From Propionibacteriaceae bacterium UBA6122 (GTDB lineage Bacteria; Actinomycetota; Actinomycetes; Propionibacteriales; Propionibacteriaceae), in NCBI GenBank assembly GCA_002428365.1, contig DIVW01000024.1, forward strand, positions 1 through 41,071: a DNA stretch of 41,071 nucleotides. Reading direction: 5' to 3'. A program made the position numbers and the translations under genes. Position 1 is the first letter of the stretch. Every line of letters starts with the position of its first letter. Shown piece after piece: positions 23,307 to 31,388 of this stretch. The notes below the pieces were generated by a model. It worked only from the letters and a program-made list of their open reading frames with translations. It was not told where the DNA came from and did no database searches.

Positions 23307-23326
23307 CATATCCCATATGAGATATG
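23307..23326. promoter_or_regulatory. 20-bp palindrome, candidate operator of the XRE-MurA protein
   Basis: CATATC (23307-23312) pairs with GATATG (23321-23326) and a CATATG core (23314-23319) lies in the centre. Nine of ten base pairs match; the only mismatch is 23313/23320. It sits 8 bp upstream of GTG 23335 and overlaps the -10 box there. The adjacent gene encodes an XRE helix-turn-helix, a natural candidate to bind it. Confidence 0.65.
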
Positions 23327-23328
23327 GT
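23323..23328 (+). promoter_or_regulatory. -10 box TATGGT, leaderless promoter of the XRE-MurA gene
   Basis: TATGGT followed by 6 nt and GTG 23335. It overlaps the right arm of the palindrome at 23307-23326, so a bound regulator would block it. No -35 is evident. Confidence 0.5.
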
Positions 23329-23334
23329 CGGCCC

Positions 23335-24861
23335 GTGGTAGAACTCCTTCCCGCTAGCGTGGGCACCCTCATCCGTGACGCCAGAAAACAGCGAGGCCTT
23401 ACCCAACAGGAACTCGCCGACGTGCTTGGCACTTCCCAAAGTGCAGTTCATCGAATCGAATCCGGTGGGCAGAACCTGAGCCTGGAGATGATTAACCGCA
23501 TCGCCACGGCTCTGGAGAGCCCGCTGATCACCGCCGGCTCCGGCGGACCGACGCACATGCGCATTGAAGGCCCAGTGAAGCTTCATGGCTCGATCGCGGT
23601 GCGTTCCAGCAAGAACGCTGCAGTGGCGCTGCTGTGCGCGTCCCTGATCAACCGGGGCCGGACGGTGCTGCGCGGCATCGCTCAGATCGAAGAGGTCAAC
23701 CGAATTCTGGAGGTGCTCACCAGCATCGGGGTGCGGGCTACTTGGTCGGAAGATAAGAGCGAACTTGAGCTGATTAGGCCTGATGTGCTCGATCTGGCCA
23801 ATATGGACGAGGCCGCCGCGCGCCGGACCCGCTCGGTGATCATGTTCCTTGGGCCGCTGCTGCACTCCGAACAGAACTTCGAACTGCCCTATGCCGGTGG
23901 CTGCAATTTGGGTGCCCGCACCATCACCCCGCACCTGCAGGCACTGCGCCACTTCGGATTGAACGTTCAAACCACCATGGGTGCCTACCACGCTGACGTC
24001 AACCCAATCGCGTCCGACGAGATCCGCCTCACCCTCACTGAGCGCGGTGACACCGTGACCGAAAACGTACTGATGGCGGCGGCGCTGTTCGCCGGACGCA
24101 CCGAAATCCGCAACGCCTCCAGCAACTACATGGTGCAGGATCTCTGCTTCTTCCTGGTCGAACTGGGCGTTCGGATCGACGGCATCGGCACCACCACTTT
24201 GGTGGTCCACGGCCGCGCCGATATTCACGCCGACGTGGCCTTCGCGCCATCGGAAGACCCGATCGAGGCAATGAGCCTGCTCACCGCCGCGATCGTCACC
24301 GGCTCGGAGCTGACTATTCAGCGCGCGCCGATTGAGTTCCTCGATATCGAGCTGGCGATTCTGGCTGAAATGGGCCTGAAGTACGTACTGAGCCCCGAAT
24401 ACCGCTCCGACAACGGCCAAACCCGGCTGGTTGACCTCACGGTGTACCCCTCGGAGCTGCATGCCTCCACCGACAAGATCCACCCGATGCCGTTTCCGGG
24501 CCTGAATATCGACAATCTGCCCTTCTTCGCGGTGATCGCCGCGGTAGCCGATGGCCGGACGATGATCCACGACTGGGTGTATGAGAACCGGGCAATCCAT
24601 CTGGTGGAGCTGAACAAGCTCGGCGCCGATGTCCAGCTGTTGGATCCGCACCGGATCGTAGTCACCGGTCCGACCCGTTGGCGTGGCCAGGAGATCGTGT
24701 GCCCTCAGGCCTTGCGGCCGGCGGTGTGCCTGCTGCTAGCGGCGTTGGCTGCCAAGGGCACCAGCGTGTTGCGCGATGTCTATGTAATCAACCGCGGCTA
24801 CGAAGACCTACCCAACCGGCTTAATGCGCTCGGCGCGAAGGTGTCGGTCTTCCAGGACTGA
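23335..24861 (+). CDS. MurA-family enolpyruvyltransferase with N-terminal XRE HTH domain
   Basis: A 508-aa fusion. Residues ~8-62 form an XRE helix-turn-helix (LIRDARKQRGLTQQELADVL, then SQSAVHRIESG). From about residue 75 there is an EPSP-synthase-fold MurA: Lys-Asn in SKNAAVALL (93-94), Cys190 in YAGGCNLGART, which corresponds to the enolpyruvyl-binding Cys of MurA, and the late LRPAVCLLLAALAAKGTS. So the UDP-GlcNAc enolpyruvyl transferase active site looks intact. The first step of peptidoglycan synthesis is the expected reaction, but a regulatory paralogue is equally possible. GTG 23335 is favoured because TATGGT lies 6 nt before it; ATG 23317 is in frame but inside the palindrome. Confidence 0.88.
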   Translation: MVELLPASVGTLIRDARKQRGLTQQELADVLGTSQSAVHRIESGGQNLSLEMINRIATALESPLITAGSGGPTHMRIEGPVKLHGSIAVRSSKNAAVALLCASLINRGRTVLRGIAQIEEVNRILEVLTSIGVRATWSEDKSELELIRPDVLDLANMDEAAARRTRSVIMFLGPLLHSEQNFELPYAGGCNLGARTITPHLQALRHFGLNVQTTMGAYHADVNPIASDEIRLTLTERGDTVTENVLMAAALFAGRTEIRNASSNYMVQDLCFFLVELGVRIDGIGTTTLVVHGRADIHADVAFAPSEDPIEAMSLLTAAIVTGSELTIQRAPIEFLDIELAILAEMGLKYVLSPEYRSDNGQTRLVDLTVYPSELHASTDKIHPMPFPGLNIDNLPFFAVIAAVADGRTMIHDWVYENRAIHLVELNKLGADVQLLDPHRIVVTGPTRWRGQEIVCPQALRPAVCLLLAALAAKGTSVLRDVYVINRGYEDLPNRLNALGAKVSVFQD

Positions 24862-24882
24862 GGCCGGGGGCCCCTGGTGGCA

Positions 24883-25740
24883 TCAGCGAATCCGGGTCAC
24901 TTCAAAGTGGTGGGTTGGCTCGACCAGCTCGTTTTGGGCCTGCACCAAAGCGAGTTCGAGAGAGCCGGTTTCGGTGGTTACCTTGAGTAGGGAGTAGACC
25001 GCATCGGCGGTGCGTCCCATCGCCTCACCGGCATCGGCACCCCGCAGGAGGTGGGCTAGGAACAGCGCTGCGGTTAGATCGCCAGATCCGGTGAAGTTGC
25101 GCTCAAGACGTGGGGTCGAGACCGTCCAAGCAGCCTCAGCAGTCACTGCCAGCATGATGATTCGCTCTGGATCGGTCCCCTCCAGCACCGTTGAGGTCAC
25201 CAAGACCGTCGTTGGGCCCAGTTCGCGCAGGACATCGGCGGCCGCGAGCACCTCGGCCAGCGTCGAAGTACTACGGCCGGTGAGGAAGTCGAGCTCAAAG
25301 TGGTTCGGCGTGACGATCTGGGCGGCCGGCACCACCTGATCACGCATGAACTCCGGGATGCCCGGACGCACGTAGATGCCCCGGCCGATGTCACCGATAA
25401 CCGGATCACAGCAGTACACCGCCGCTGGATTGCGCTCCTTCACCAGGGCGACCGCCTTCAGCACCTCGGCGCCCACGGCCTCGGCGCCCTGGTAGCCCGA
25501 AAGCACCGCGTCGACTCGCGGCAGTACGCCCCGCTCGTCGATGCCAGCAATCACCTCTGCGATGTCAGTGGCCGTTAACAGTGGGCCCCGCCACGCGCCG
25601 TAGCCGGTGTGGTTGGAGAAGTGCACGGTGAGCACTGGCCAGACCTCGACGCCCAACCGCATCAATGGGAAAGTGGCCGCGCTGTTGCCGACGTGACCAT
25701 AGGCCACCGATGACTGAATCGACAGGATCGTGTTGGGCAC
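24883..25740 (-). CDS. pdxY: pyridoxal kinase
   Basis: A 285-aa ribokinase-fold enzyme that phosphorylates pyridoxal to PLP in the salvage pathway. The start MPNTILSIQSSVAYGHVGNSA matches PdxY, followed by CCDPVIGD, TPNHFELDFLTG and the anion-hole and catalytic-base motif GSGDLTAA. GTG 25740 is chosen: GAGAGG lies upstream on the minus strand, and the frame to 25887 shows no family similarity. It supplies the cofactor used by GcvP and the MalY-type enzyme of this window. It converges with the XRE-MurA gene across 21 bp holding a small GGGGCCCC palindrome (24867-24874), not a clear terminator. Confidence 0.95.
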   Translation of the reverse strand: MPNTILSIQSSVAYGHVGNSAATFPLMRLGVEVWPVLTVHFSNHTGYGAWRGPLLTATDIAEVIAGIDERGVLPRVDAVLSGYQGAEAVGAEVLKAVALVKERNPAAVYCCDPVIGDIGRGIYVRPGIPEFMRDQVVPAAQIVTPNHFELDFLTGRSTSTLAEVLAAADVLRELGPTTVLVTSTVLEGTDPERIIMLAVTAEAAWTVSTPRLERNFTGSGDLTAALFLAHLLRGADAGEAMGRTADAVYSLLKVTTETGSLELALVQAQNELVEPTHHFEVTRIR

Positions 25741-25946
25741 CTGGCCACCTCTCGTGCTGGGAACGGGTCGAGAAAAGAACGCGACCTGGACGCCGCCAAA
25801 GCCTAAGCCGTCGCTCGTGATCGCGCCCGTCCGGCCCGCAAGGCAGGATGCCTGCCAGGTGCCGCCCGCAGTGACTGAGTTGACCAACGATCGAAGACGC
25901 GGTGAATTCTGCGACCAACACCGGCCCCAGCGCCCCCGTCAAGCCC

Positions 25947-25952
25947 TAGAGT
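25947..25952 (+). promoter_or_regulatory. -10 box TAGAGT, leaderless promoter of the phosphodiesterase gene
   Basis: TAGAGT ends 7 nt before GTG 25960, with no ribosome-binding site between. No -35 is evident. Confidence 0.45.
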
Positions 25953-25959
25953 TTCGCCT

Positions 25960-26742
25960 GTGCGTGACTCCCAACACCCCTATCTGGGCACCAGCTTCGT
26001 GGCAATGGCCCATCGGGGTGGGTGGTTGAGCCTGGAAGACCGGGCCAGGGAGAACACCTGGTACGCCTTCGCCCAGGCTGTCGCTGAGGGCTACCGCCAC
26101 TTGGAGACCGACGTCCACACCACTGCTGACGGCACGCTGGTCGCCTTCCACGATTCTCAGCTGGGTCGGCTGACGGACGCCAGCGGCCCGCTGAACAAGC
26201 ACAACTGGGCCGAACTGGCCGACGTCCGGGTGGGTGGTAGCGACCCGATCTCGCCGCTGGAAGAGCTCCTGGCGGAGTTTTCTTCGACCTATTTCAATAT
26301 CGACCTCAAAGACGACGGCGCGGTCACAGCTCTCCCGGTGCTGCTGGCGAAGCTCGGCGCGGAGGATCGGGTCTGTGTGGCGTCCTTTTCGACGCTACGC
26401 CTGCGGCGCTTTCGCGCACTCGCTCCGAACGTGCTTACTGCGACCACCCCGGCCGAGATCGCCTGGTATGCCTTCGGCGCCGGCCTGCGACGGCGTCCGC
26501 TGGGCGCAGGCGCGGTGCTGCAGGTGCCGACGCGGGTGCTTGGCGACCGAATCCCCCTGGTACGTCCGGACGTGCTGGCGGCCGCGCACGCTGCTGGCCG
26601 CAAGGTGCACGTTTGGACAGTCGATGAGCGCGCCGAGATGGAGCGCCTGATCGATCTGGGTGTGGACGGAATCATCACGAACGAAATCGGCATCTTGAAG
26701 CAGGTGCTGACCGAACGCGGTCTTTGGGAGGGGCAGGAATGA
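25960..26742 (+). CDS. glycerophosphodiester phosphodiesterase
   Basis: A 260-aa GDPD-fold enzyme that cleaves glycerophosphodiesters to glycerol 3-phosphate and an alcohol. Catalytic motifs are AHRGG (about residue 22), ETDVHTTADG with the metal-binding Glu and Asp, AFHDSQLGRLTDASG and NIDLKDD. There is no signal peptide, so it is probably cytoplasmic and acts on lipid-turnover products. The start is GTG 25960, 7 nt after a TAGAGT box (leaderless). Its stop overlaps the start of the MFS transporter gene (ATGA), so the two are coupled and may share a lipid-derived substrate. Confidence 0.94.
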   Translation: MRDSQHPYLGTSFVAMAHRGGWLSLEDRARENTWYAFAQAVAEGYRHLETDVHTTADGTLVAFHDSQLGRLTDASGPLNKHNWAELADVRVGGSDPISPLEELLAEFSSTYFNIDLKDDGAVTALPVLLAKLGAEDRVCVASFSTLRLRRFRALAPNVLTATTPAEIAWYAFGAGLRRRPLGAGAVLQVPTRVLGDRIPLVRPDVLAAAHAAGRKVHVWTVDERAEMERLIDLGVDGIITNEIGILKQVLTERGLWEGQE

Positions 26743-28076
26743 AGAGCACCAAGGAACAGCGGTCCTGGTACTGGTACGACTGGGCCAACTCGGCCTACAT
26801 CACCACCACGGCCACGGTCATCATCGGCCCGTACCTGACGAGCTTGGCCAACAATGCGGCCTGCCCCGATCTGGTCGATGGCCAGGTCTGTCAGAACCCA
26901 GTGATGCTGTTGGGACTGTTCCCGGTACTGCCGGGCGCACTGCACCCCTTCCTGGCGACGCTGAGCACCATCATTTCTGCGGTTCTGCTGCTGTTCGTGG
27001 GTGCGTTGGTCGACCGCTCGGCCCACCCACACCGCTGGCTGGCAGGCTCGGCTTGGCTGGGCGCGACGGCTGGCAGCCTGATGTTCTTCCTCGAAGGCGA
27101 CAACTGGGAACTGGGCGCTTGGCTGATGATCATCGCCGCTTTCAGCTTCGGCGCGTCCACCGTTGTCTACGACTCGATCCTGGTGCGCATTTCCGGACCC
27201 GATGATCGCGACCGGGTGTCCAGCCGTGGTTGGGCTTTCGGTTACGTGGGCGGTGGCCTGCTGTTGGCGGCCAACTTCCTGCTAATGACCTTCTACGACC
27301 AATTGGGTCTGAGCTATGGCATGGCGATCCGGCTGAGTCTGCTGTCGGCCGGCCTGTGGTGGGGCTTGTTCACGATCATTCCGGTCTTGGGGCTTCGGAA
27401 GCTGCCCAAGGAGGTGCCAGTGGAGGTGTCGGGCCACAATCCCTTCAGCCAACTGGCCAGCACCTTTGCGCAGATGAAGCACTACCCGCAGACGATGCTG
27501 TTCCTGCTCGCGTTCCTGTTCTACAACGACGGCATTCAGACGGTGATCGTCTCCTCCAGTCTGTACGCGTCGAAGGAACTCGGCATGGCCACCAGCCAGG
27601 TCATGTTGACCTTTCTGGTCACCCAATTTGTCGCCATCGCCGGCGCCCTCCTCTTCGGGATGGCTGCGGCAAAGATCGGCGCGAAGAAGACAGTGCTGAT
27701 CGGCTTGGTGATCTGGTTGGGCGTGGTCGGGGTGGGCTTCGTCCTGCCAGTCGGCGTCTTTGGTGCCCTGGTGGCGCTGGGCGCCGCGATCGGGCTGGTG
27801 ATGGGTGGGACGCAGGCGCTGTCGCGTTCGATGTATAGCCAGCTGATCCCGCTGGGCCGCGAATCGGAGTACTTCAGCTTCTACCAGGCCATGGAGCGTG
27901 GCACGAGCTGGCTGGGCACCCTGACCTTCGCCCTGGTGTTCCAGTTCAGCCAGTCCTACCGGCTCGCCTTGGTGGCCCTGATCGTCTTCTTCGTCATCGG
28001 TGGAGTGCTGCTGAGCAGGGTGAACATGCGTCAGGGAATCACCGACGCCGGAAATGCGTTGCCCAAAGTGCTGTGA
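26739..28076 (+). CDS. UMF1-type MFS transporter
   Basis: A 445-aa major-facilitator protein with about twelve hydrophobic segments. The start SWYWYDWANSAYITTTATVIIGPYL is the UMF1/Atg22-like signature (W-YDWANSA). ATG 26739 overlaps the phosphodiesterase stop (ATGA), so the two are translationally coupled. The substrate is unknown; related fungal Atg22 proteins export amino acids, and bacterial UMF1 members are unassigned. The coupling to a glycerophosphodiesterase hints at lipid headgroup or glycerol-type substrates, which is inference. Confidence 0.92.
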   Translation: MKSTKEQRSWYWYDWANSAYITTTATVIIGPYLTSLANNAACPDLVDGQVCQNPVMLLGLFPVLPGALHPFLATLSTIISAVLLLFVGALVDRSAHPHRWLAGSAWLGATAGSLMFFLEGDNWELGAWLMIIAAFSFGASTVVYDSILVRISGPDDRDRVSSRGWAFGYVGGGLLLAANFLLMTFYDQLGLSYGMAIRLSLLSAGLWWGLFTIIPVLGLRKLPKEVPVEVSGHNPFSQLASTFAQMKHYPQTMLFLLAFLFYNDGIQTVIVSSSLYASKELGMATSQVMLTFLVTQFVAIAGALLFGMAAAKIGAKKTVLIGLVIWLGVVGVGFVLPVGVFGALVALGAAIGLVMGGTQALSRSMYSQLIPLGRESEYFSFYQAMERGTSWLGTLTFALVFQFSQSYRLALVALIVFFVIGGVLLSRVNMRQGITDAGNALPKVL

Positions 28077-28115
28077 TCTTGGGTCCGGCAGCTATTTTGG
28101 AGGCGGAGGTAAATC

Positions 28116-28451
28116 ATGGCCGATCGGGCATTGCGGGGTTCAGGGTTGGGTTCGAAGAGTTTGGCCGAGCCATCGGCAGTTGAGCTGGCCCCACGCCAGG
28201 AGATCGGTTTCGACTGTGCGAAGGGTCATCACTTCGACGTCGTCTTCGCTATCGAGGCTGAGCTTCCCACCGAGTGGGAGTGCACCCGCTGTGGCGAAAT
28301 GGCTCGCCGTTCCGACGGGGTCCAACCTGAAGTCAAAGAAACCAAGCCGGTACGTACCCACTGGGACATGCTGCGCGAACGCCGCTCGATCCCCGAGCTG
28401 GAAGACCTGCTCGCCGAGCGCCTCGACCAAATTCGTGGCGAGGGCCGCTGA
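28116..28451 (+). CDS. rbpA: RNA polymerase-binding protein RbpA
   Basis: An 111-aa actinobacterial-specific RNA polymerase regulator that binds group I/II sigma factors and helps open-complex formation. The zinc-binding core is FDCAKGHHF and WECTRCGEMA, preceded by a basic N-terminal tail (GSGLGSKSL) and followed by the C-terminal sigma-interaction helix (RTHWDMLRERRSIPELEDLLAERL). A strong GGAGGT ribosome-binding site (28105-28110) precedes ATG 28116. Its stop is 1 bp from the fxsA stop on the opposite strand. The order rbpA, ppm1 is conserved with mycobacteria (Rv2050, Rv2051c). Confidence 0.97.
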   Translation: MADRALRGSGLGSKSLAEPSAVELAPRQEIGFDCAKGHHFDVVFAIEAELPTEWECTRCGEMARRSDGVQPEVKETKPVRTHWDMLRERRSIPELEDLLAERLDQIRGEGR

Positions 28452-28452
28452 C

Positions 28453-28980
28453 CTACTCGATCTCTCCTGAGATTACGTCGCGATCGGCTTGGGTAGGCGA
28501 TTTGGGCGCTCGATCTTCAACTACCTCCCCGGGTACGACTCCGGGGGCGTTCTTTGGTAGCGCCGAACCCAGATCCAGCCCGGCCCGAGACATCTGCCGC
28601 GCGACCACCCAGCCCAAGGCCTTACGGGCCAGCGGACGGGTGAACGGCAGCAGGAAGACCAGCCCGATGATGTCGGTGAAGAAACCCGGCAGGATCAGCA
28701 TGATGCCGCCAGCCAACACCAGGGCAGCATCGGCCAGGTGGCCGGTCGGGGTCCGTCCAGCCTCATAGGCTTTGGCGAGCGCGCTCCACGACTTACGACC
28801 CTCGCGCCGCAGCAGCCAAGCCCCCAGGAAGGCCTCTGCGACCAGGATCAGCAAGGTCCAGCCGAGGCCGATCCAGCCACCCACCAGGGTCAACAACCAC
28901 ACCTCGGCGACTGAGATCAGGATGAACGAGATCACCAGCGCTGGCAGCAGCAGCCGGTAGGCGCCTTGGGGATTCTTCAC
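28453..28980 (-). CDS. FxsA family membrane protein
   Basis: A 175-aa protein with three or four membrane segments in its first 130 residues. LILPGFFTDIIGLVFLLPFTRPLAR is the FxsA signature; in E. coli FxsA lets phage T7 F-exclusion be overcome, but its cellular function is unknown. The C-terminal ~50 residues are soluble and acidic. GTG 28980 overlaps the ppm1 stop (GTGA), so it is translationally coupled to ppm1 and lnt. A 5-bp hairpin (28460-28473) lies near its end, too weak to call a terminator. Confidence 0.88.
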   Translation of the reverse strand: MKNPQGAYRLLLPALVISFILISVAEVWLLTLVGGWIGLGWTLLILVAEAFLGAWLLRREGRKSWSALAKAYEAGRTPTGHLADAALVLAGGIMLILPGFFTDIIGLVFLLPFTRPLARKALGWVVARQMSRAGLDLGSALPKNAPGVVPGEVVEDRAPKSPTQADRDVISGEIE

Positions 28981-29774
28981 CTGGTGGTGTCCTTACTGTC
29001 CTGAGTGACCGCAGGCCTGGTGCCAGCGAAGGCCGTGCGGATCTGCGTCAAGCGGTGCTTGATCCCCCACCGGGTGGTGAGCAACATGGCCTCGGCCACG
29101 ATAGCCCCACTCATCTTCGAGTCACCTAATTCGCGCTCAACGAAAGTGATGGGCACCTCGGCAACCGTGAAGCCGCCGCGTACCGCGCGCCAGATCAGAT
29201 CCACCTGGAAGCCGTAGCCAGCCGCCTCAACGGCGTCCAGGTCCATCCCGCGAAGGGTGGTCGCCCGCCACGCCGCAAGGCCACCAGTGGCGTCCTTGAC
29301 CGGCAACCCGAGCCACATTCTGGTCCAGAGGTTGCCGCCGCGGCTGAGCAGTTCGCGGCGCAGCGGCCAACCCTCAGTGGCGCCACCGGGCACATAACGC
29401 GAGCCCTTCACCACATCAGCGGTCTGCAGTCGTTCCAGGATTGCGGGCAGGTATTCGGGCTGATGAGAGCCGTCAGCGTCGTGTTCAACCAGGACGTCGT
29501 AACCAGCATCCAGTCCCCACCGGAAGCCAGCGATATAGGCAGCCCCCAGGCCTTCCTTGCCAGCCCGATGCAGCACGTGGAGGTGATCATCTGCCGCAGC
29601 CAGCTCATCAGCCAGCTGCCCAGTGCCGTCCGGGGAATTGTCGTCGGCGATGAGGATGTGCGCGCTCGGCACCGCCTTTCGGATTCGGGCGGTGATCGGC
29701 CCAACGTTTTCGCATTCGTTGTAGGTGGGGATCACTACCAACACCCGCTCAAGCGAGGCGGCCGGGTCAGCCAT
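28977..29774 (-). CDS. polyprenol-phosphate mannose synthase (GT2)
   Basis: A 265-aa family-2 glycosyltransferase of the dolichol/polyprenol-phosphate mannose synthase type (Ppm1 catalytic domain). It makes polyprenyl-phosphomannose from GDP-mannose for lipoglycan synthesis and protein mannosylation. VVIPTYNECENV opens the fold, DDNSPDGT and the DXD-like EHDADGSHQPEY bind the nucleotide and metal, and FVERELGDSKMSG is the family C-terminal motif. It overlaps lnt by 8 bp. In mycobacteria Lnt and Ppm1 are one fused protein (Rv2051c); here they are separate but overlapping genes. Confidence 0.93.
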   Translation of the reverse strand: MADPAASLERVLVVIPTYNECENVGPITARIRKAVPSAHILIADDNSPDGTGQLADELAAADDHLHVLHRAGKEGLGAAYIAGFRWGLDAGYDVLVEHDADGSHQPEYLPAILERLQTADVVKGSRYVPGGATEGWPLRRELLSRGGNLWTRMWLGLPVKDATGGLAAWRATTLRGMDLDAVEAAGYGFQVDLIWRAVRGGFTVAEVPITFVERELGDSKMSGAIVAEAMLLTTRWGIKHRLTQIRTAFAGTRPAVTQDSKDTTR

Positions 29775-31323
29775 GCTGTACTCCTGATTCGGTTTTGGAC
29801 TTAGTCATTCTGCCCCAAAAAGCGCGCAGGCCGAATCCGAGAAGTCCGAAAGTGATGATGACCAACTCGATCGTCCTAGCCCCGACGGCCGCGATCGTCA
29901 CGTTGTTGCGCATTGGGAGCTGGACTACCCCGGAGTCGGCGTGATGGTCGGTGGTTTGGAAGGCGACTGAGCCGTCGGGGCGGATCAATCCCGATACCCC
30001 ACTGGTGGTCACCACCAGGATTTCCCGGCGCAACTCCATCGCCCGGACCCGGGTCATCGCAAACTGCTGATCGATCTGCCCAGTGCCTTGGTACATAGCG
30101 TTCGAGGACTGCACCACCAACACTTGCCCGCCGTGGGTCACCGTGTCGGCGATGATGCCGTCAAAGGCCAGGTCGTAGCAGACGATCACTCCAAGATCGA
30201 GGCGGCGATCACCGGCGAGGGTGGTCGGCAACACTCCAGGGGTAGTGCCAGCCACGGATTGCGGCCCGACATAGGCCAGCTCCGGAACTAACGGCAGTAA
30301 CAGTTCGCGGAACGGCACCCATTCGCCGAAGGGGACGATGCCGCGCTTGAGGTAGCGCAAGGTCGCGCCTTCGACGGGAGTCCACCACAGTGAAGCCGTT
30401 TGTCGCTGGTCGTAGCCGGGGCCGTCCAGGATGGCGCCCACCAGAATCGGCACTTGGGCGCGGGCTGAGGCGGCCCGCACCATTCGACCGGTTTCGGCGT
30501 CGATCAGCGGGTCCATATCGGTGGAGTTCTCCGGCCAGACGATGAAATCGGCGCGGCTCATCTCGCCGGCTTCGATGCGTCCGACCAACCGGGTGGTTTC
30601 GGCCAGTTGGTTTGCGGTGATCGTCCGTGCCGGGCCGAGGCCGTAGACCCCGCCACCGGGGGCACCGCCCTGCACCCAACCGACGCTGACTTCGCCAGTG
30701 GCCTGGCCAGGTGCCACCAGCAGACCGGTGGCACTGAGGCCGAGCACCGCCGCCATGCCACCAGCGAGCGCGCCAGCTCGTCGCCAGGTGGGCTGTTGGA
30801 TCAGCCACGCCAGGCCCTGGCCAACCAGGGCGGCGAGGAAGCTGGCTCCGGCTACGCCGAAGACTGGGAGTCCCCAAGACAGCGGCGAGTCAACCATGGC
30901 GTAGCCAAGCCGTAGCCAGCCAAACCCGTCGAAGGGGAAATGGGAAAAGGCGAACTCGGTGATCGTCCAGGCCGCGGCCCCCAGCAGCGGCCACCAGCTT
31001 GAGCCGAGAGCCAGCCGCAGTAGTGCGGCCAACAAGCCGTAGAACAGCGCCTCGAACATCACCAGCCCCACCATCGCCTGGACGTAGATGATCTGCATCC
31101 AGCCAACACCGACCAGCAACAATCCCAACCCGTAGGCATAGCCAATTCCGACTGCGCCAACGGCGCGGGTCGCGGCGGCAACCGCCAACGTGAGACCGGC
31201 AACGCCAAGGATCGCCAGCGGCCACCAGCCGTAGGGTGCGAAACCGAGCGCGGTGAGCAGGCCAAGGGCAAAGGCGGCGATCAAGCGGAAGCTCCAATGC
31301 CAGCCCGACAGCCACGAAATCAC
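29767..31323 (-). CDS. lnt: apolipoprotein N-acyltransferase
   Basis: A 518-aa membrane enzyme that adds the third acyl chain to lipoproteins. There are about seven hydrophobic segments, mostly in the first 200 residues, then a nitrilase-like domain with the catalytic Glu in IVWPENSTD, Lys in YLKRGIVPFGEWVPF and Cys in VIVCYDLAFDG. The residue after Cys-Tyr is Asp where many Lnt proteins have Glu; the significance is unclear. The start is GTG 31323, 6 nt after a TAGGCT -10 box (leaderless). lnt, ppm1 and fxsA form one overlapping transcript. Confidence 0.94.
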   Translation of the reverse strand: MISWLSGWHWSFRLIAAFALGLLTALGFAPYGWWPLAILGVAGLTLAVAAATRAVGAVGIGYAYGLGLLLVGVGWMQIIYVQAMVGLVMFEALFYGLLAALLRLALGSSWWPLLGAAAWTITEFAFSHFPFDGFGWLRLGYAMVDSPLSWGLPVFGVAGASFLAALVGQGLAWLIQQPTWRRAGALAGGMAAVLGLSATGLLVAPGQATGEVSVGWVQGGAPGGGVYGLGPARTITANQLAETTRLVGRIEAGEMSRADFIVWPENSTDMDPLIDAETGRMVRAASARAQVPILVGAILDGPGYDQRQTASLWWTPVEGATLRYLKRGIVPFGEWVPFRELLLPLVPELAYVGPQSVAGTTPGVLPTTLAGDRRLDLGVIVCYDLAFDGIIADTVTHGGQVLVVQSSNAMYQGTGQIDQQFAMTRVRAMELRREILVVTTSGVSGLIRPDGSVAFQTTDHHADSGVVQLPMRNNVTIAAVGARTIELVIITFGLLGFGLRAFWGRMTKSKTESGVQHG

Positions 31324-31329
31324 CGGCCC

Positions 31330-31335
31330 AGCCTA
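31330..31335 (-). promoter_or_regulatory. -10 box TAGGCT, leaderless promoter of lnt
   Basis: On the minus strand TAGGCT lies 6 nt before GTG 31323, identical to the two boxes at 14130-14151. Confidence 0.5.
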
Positions 31336-31388
31336 GCCGGGTCGCCAACAGCGGCCACATCGTCACCGGTGCATGGCAGCATGGGGAA

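Noticed and set aside
23229..23432. N-terminal extension of Lpd to position 23432
   Set aside because: The FAD motif begins right after ATG 23228, and the extension is unlike Lpd and covers the divergent promoter and palindrome.
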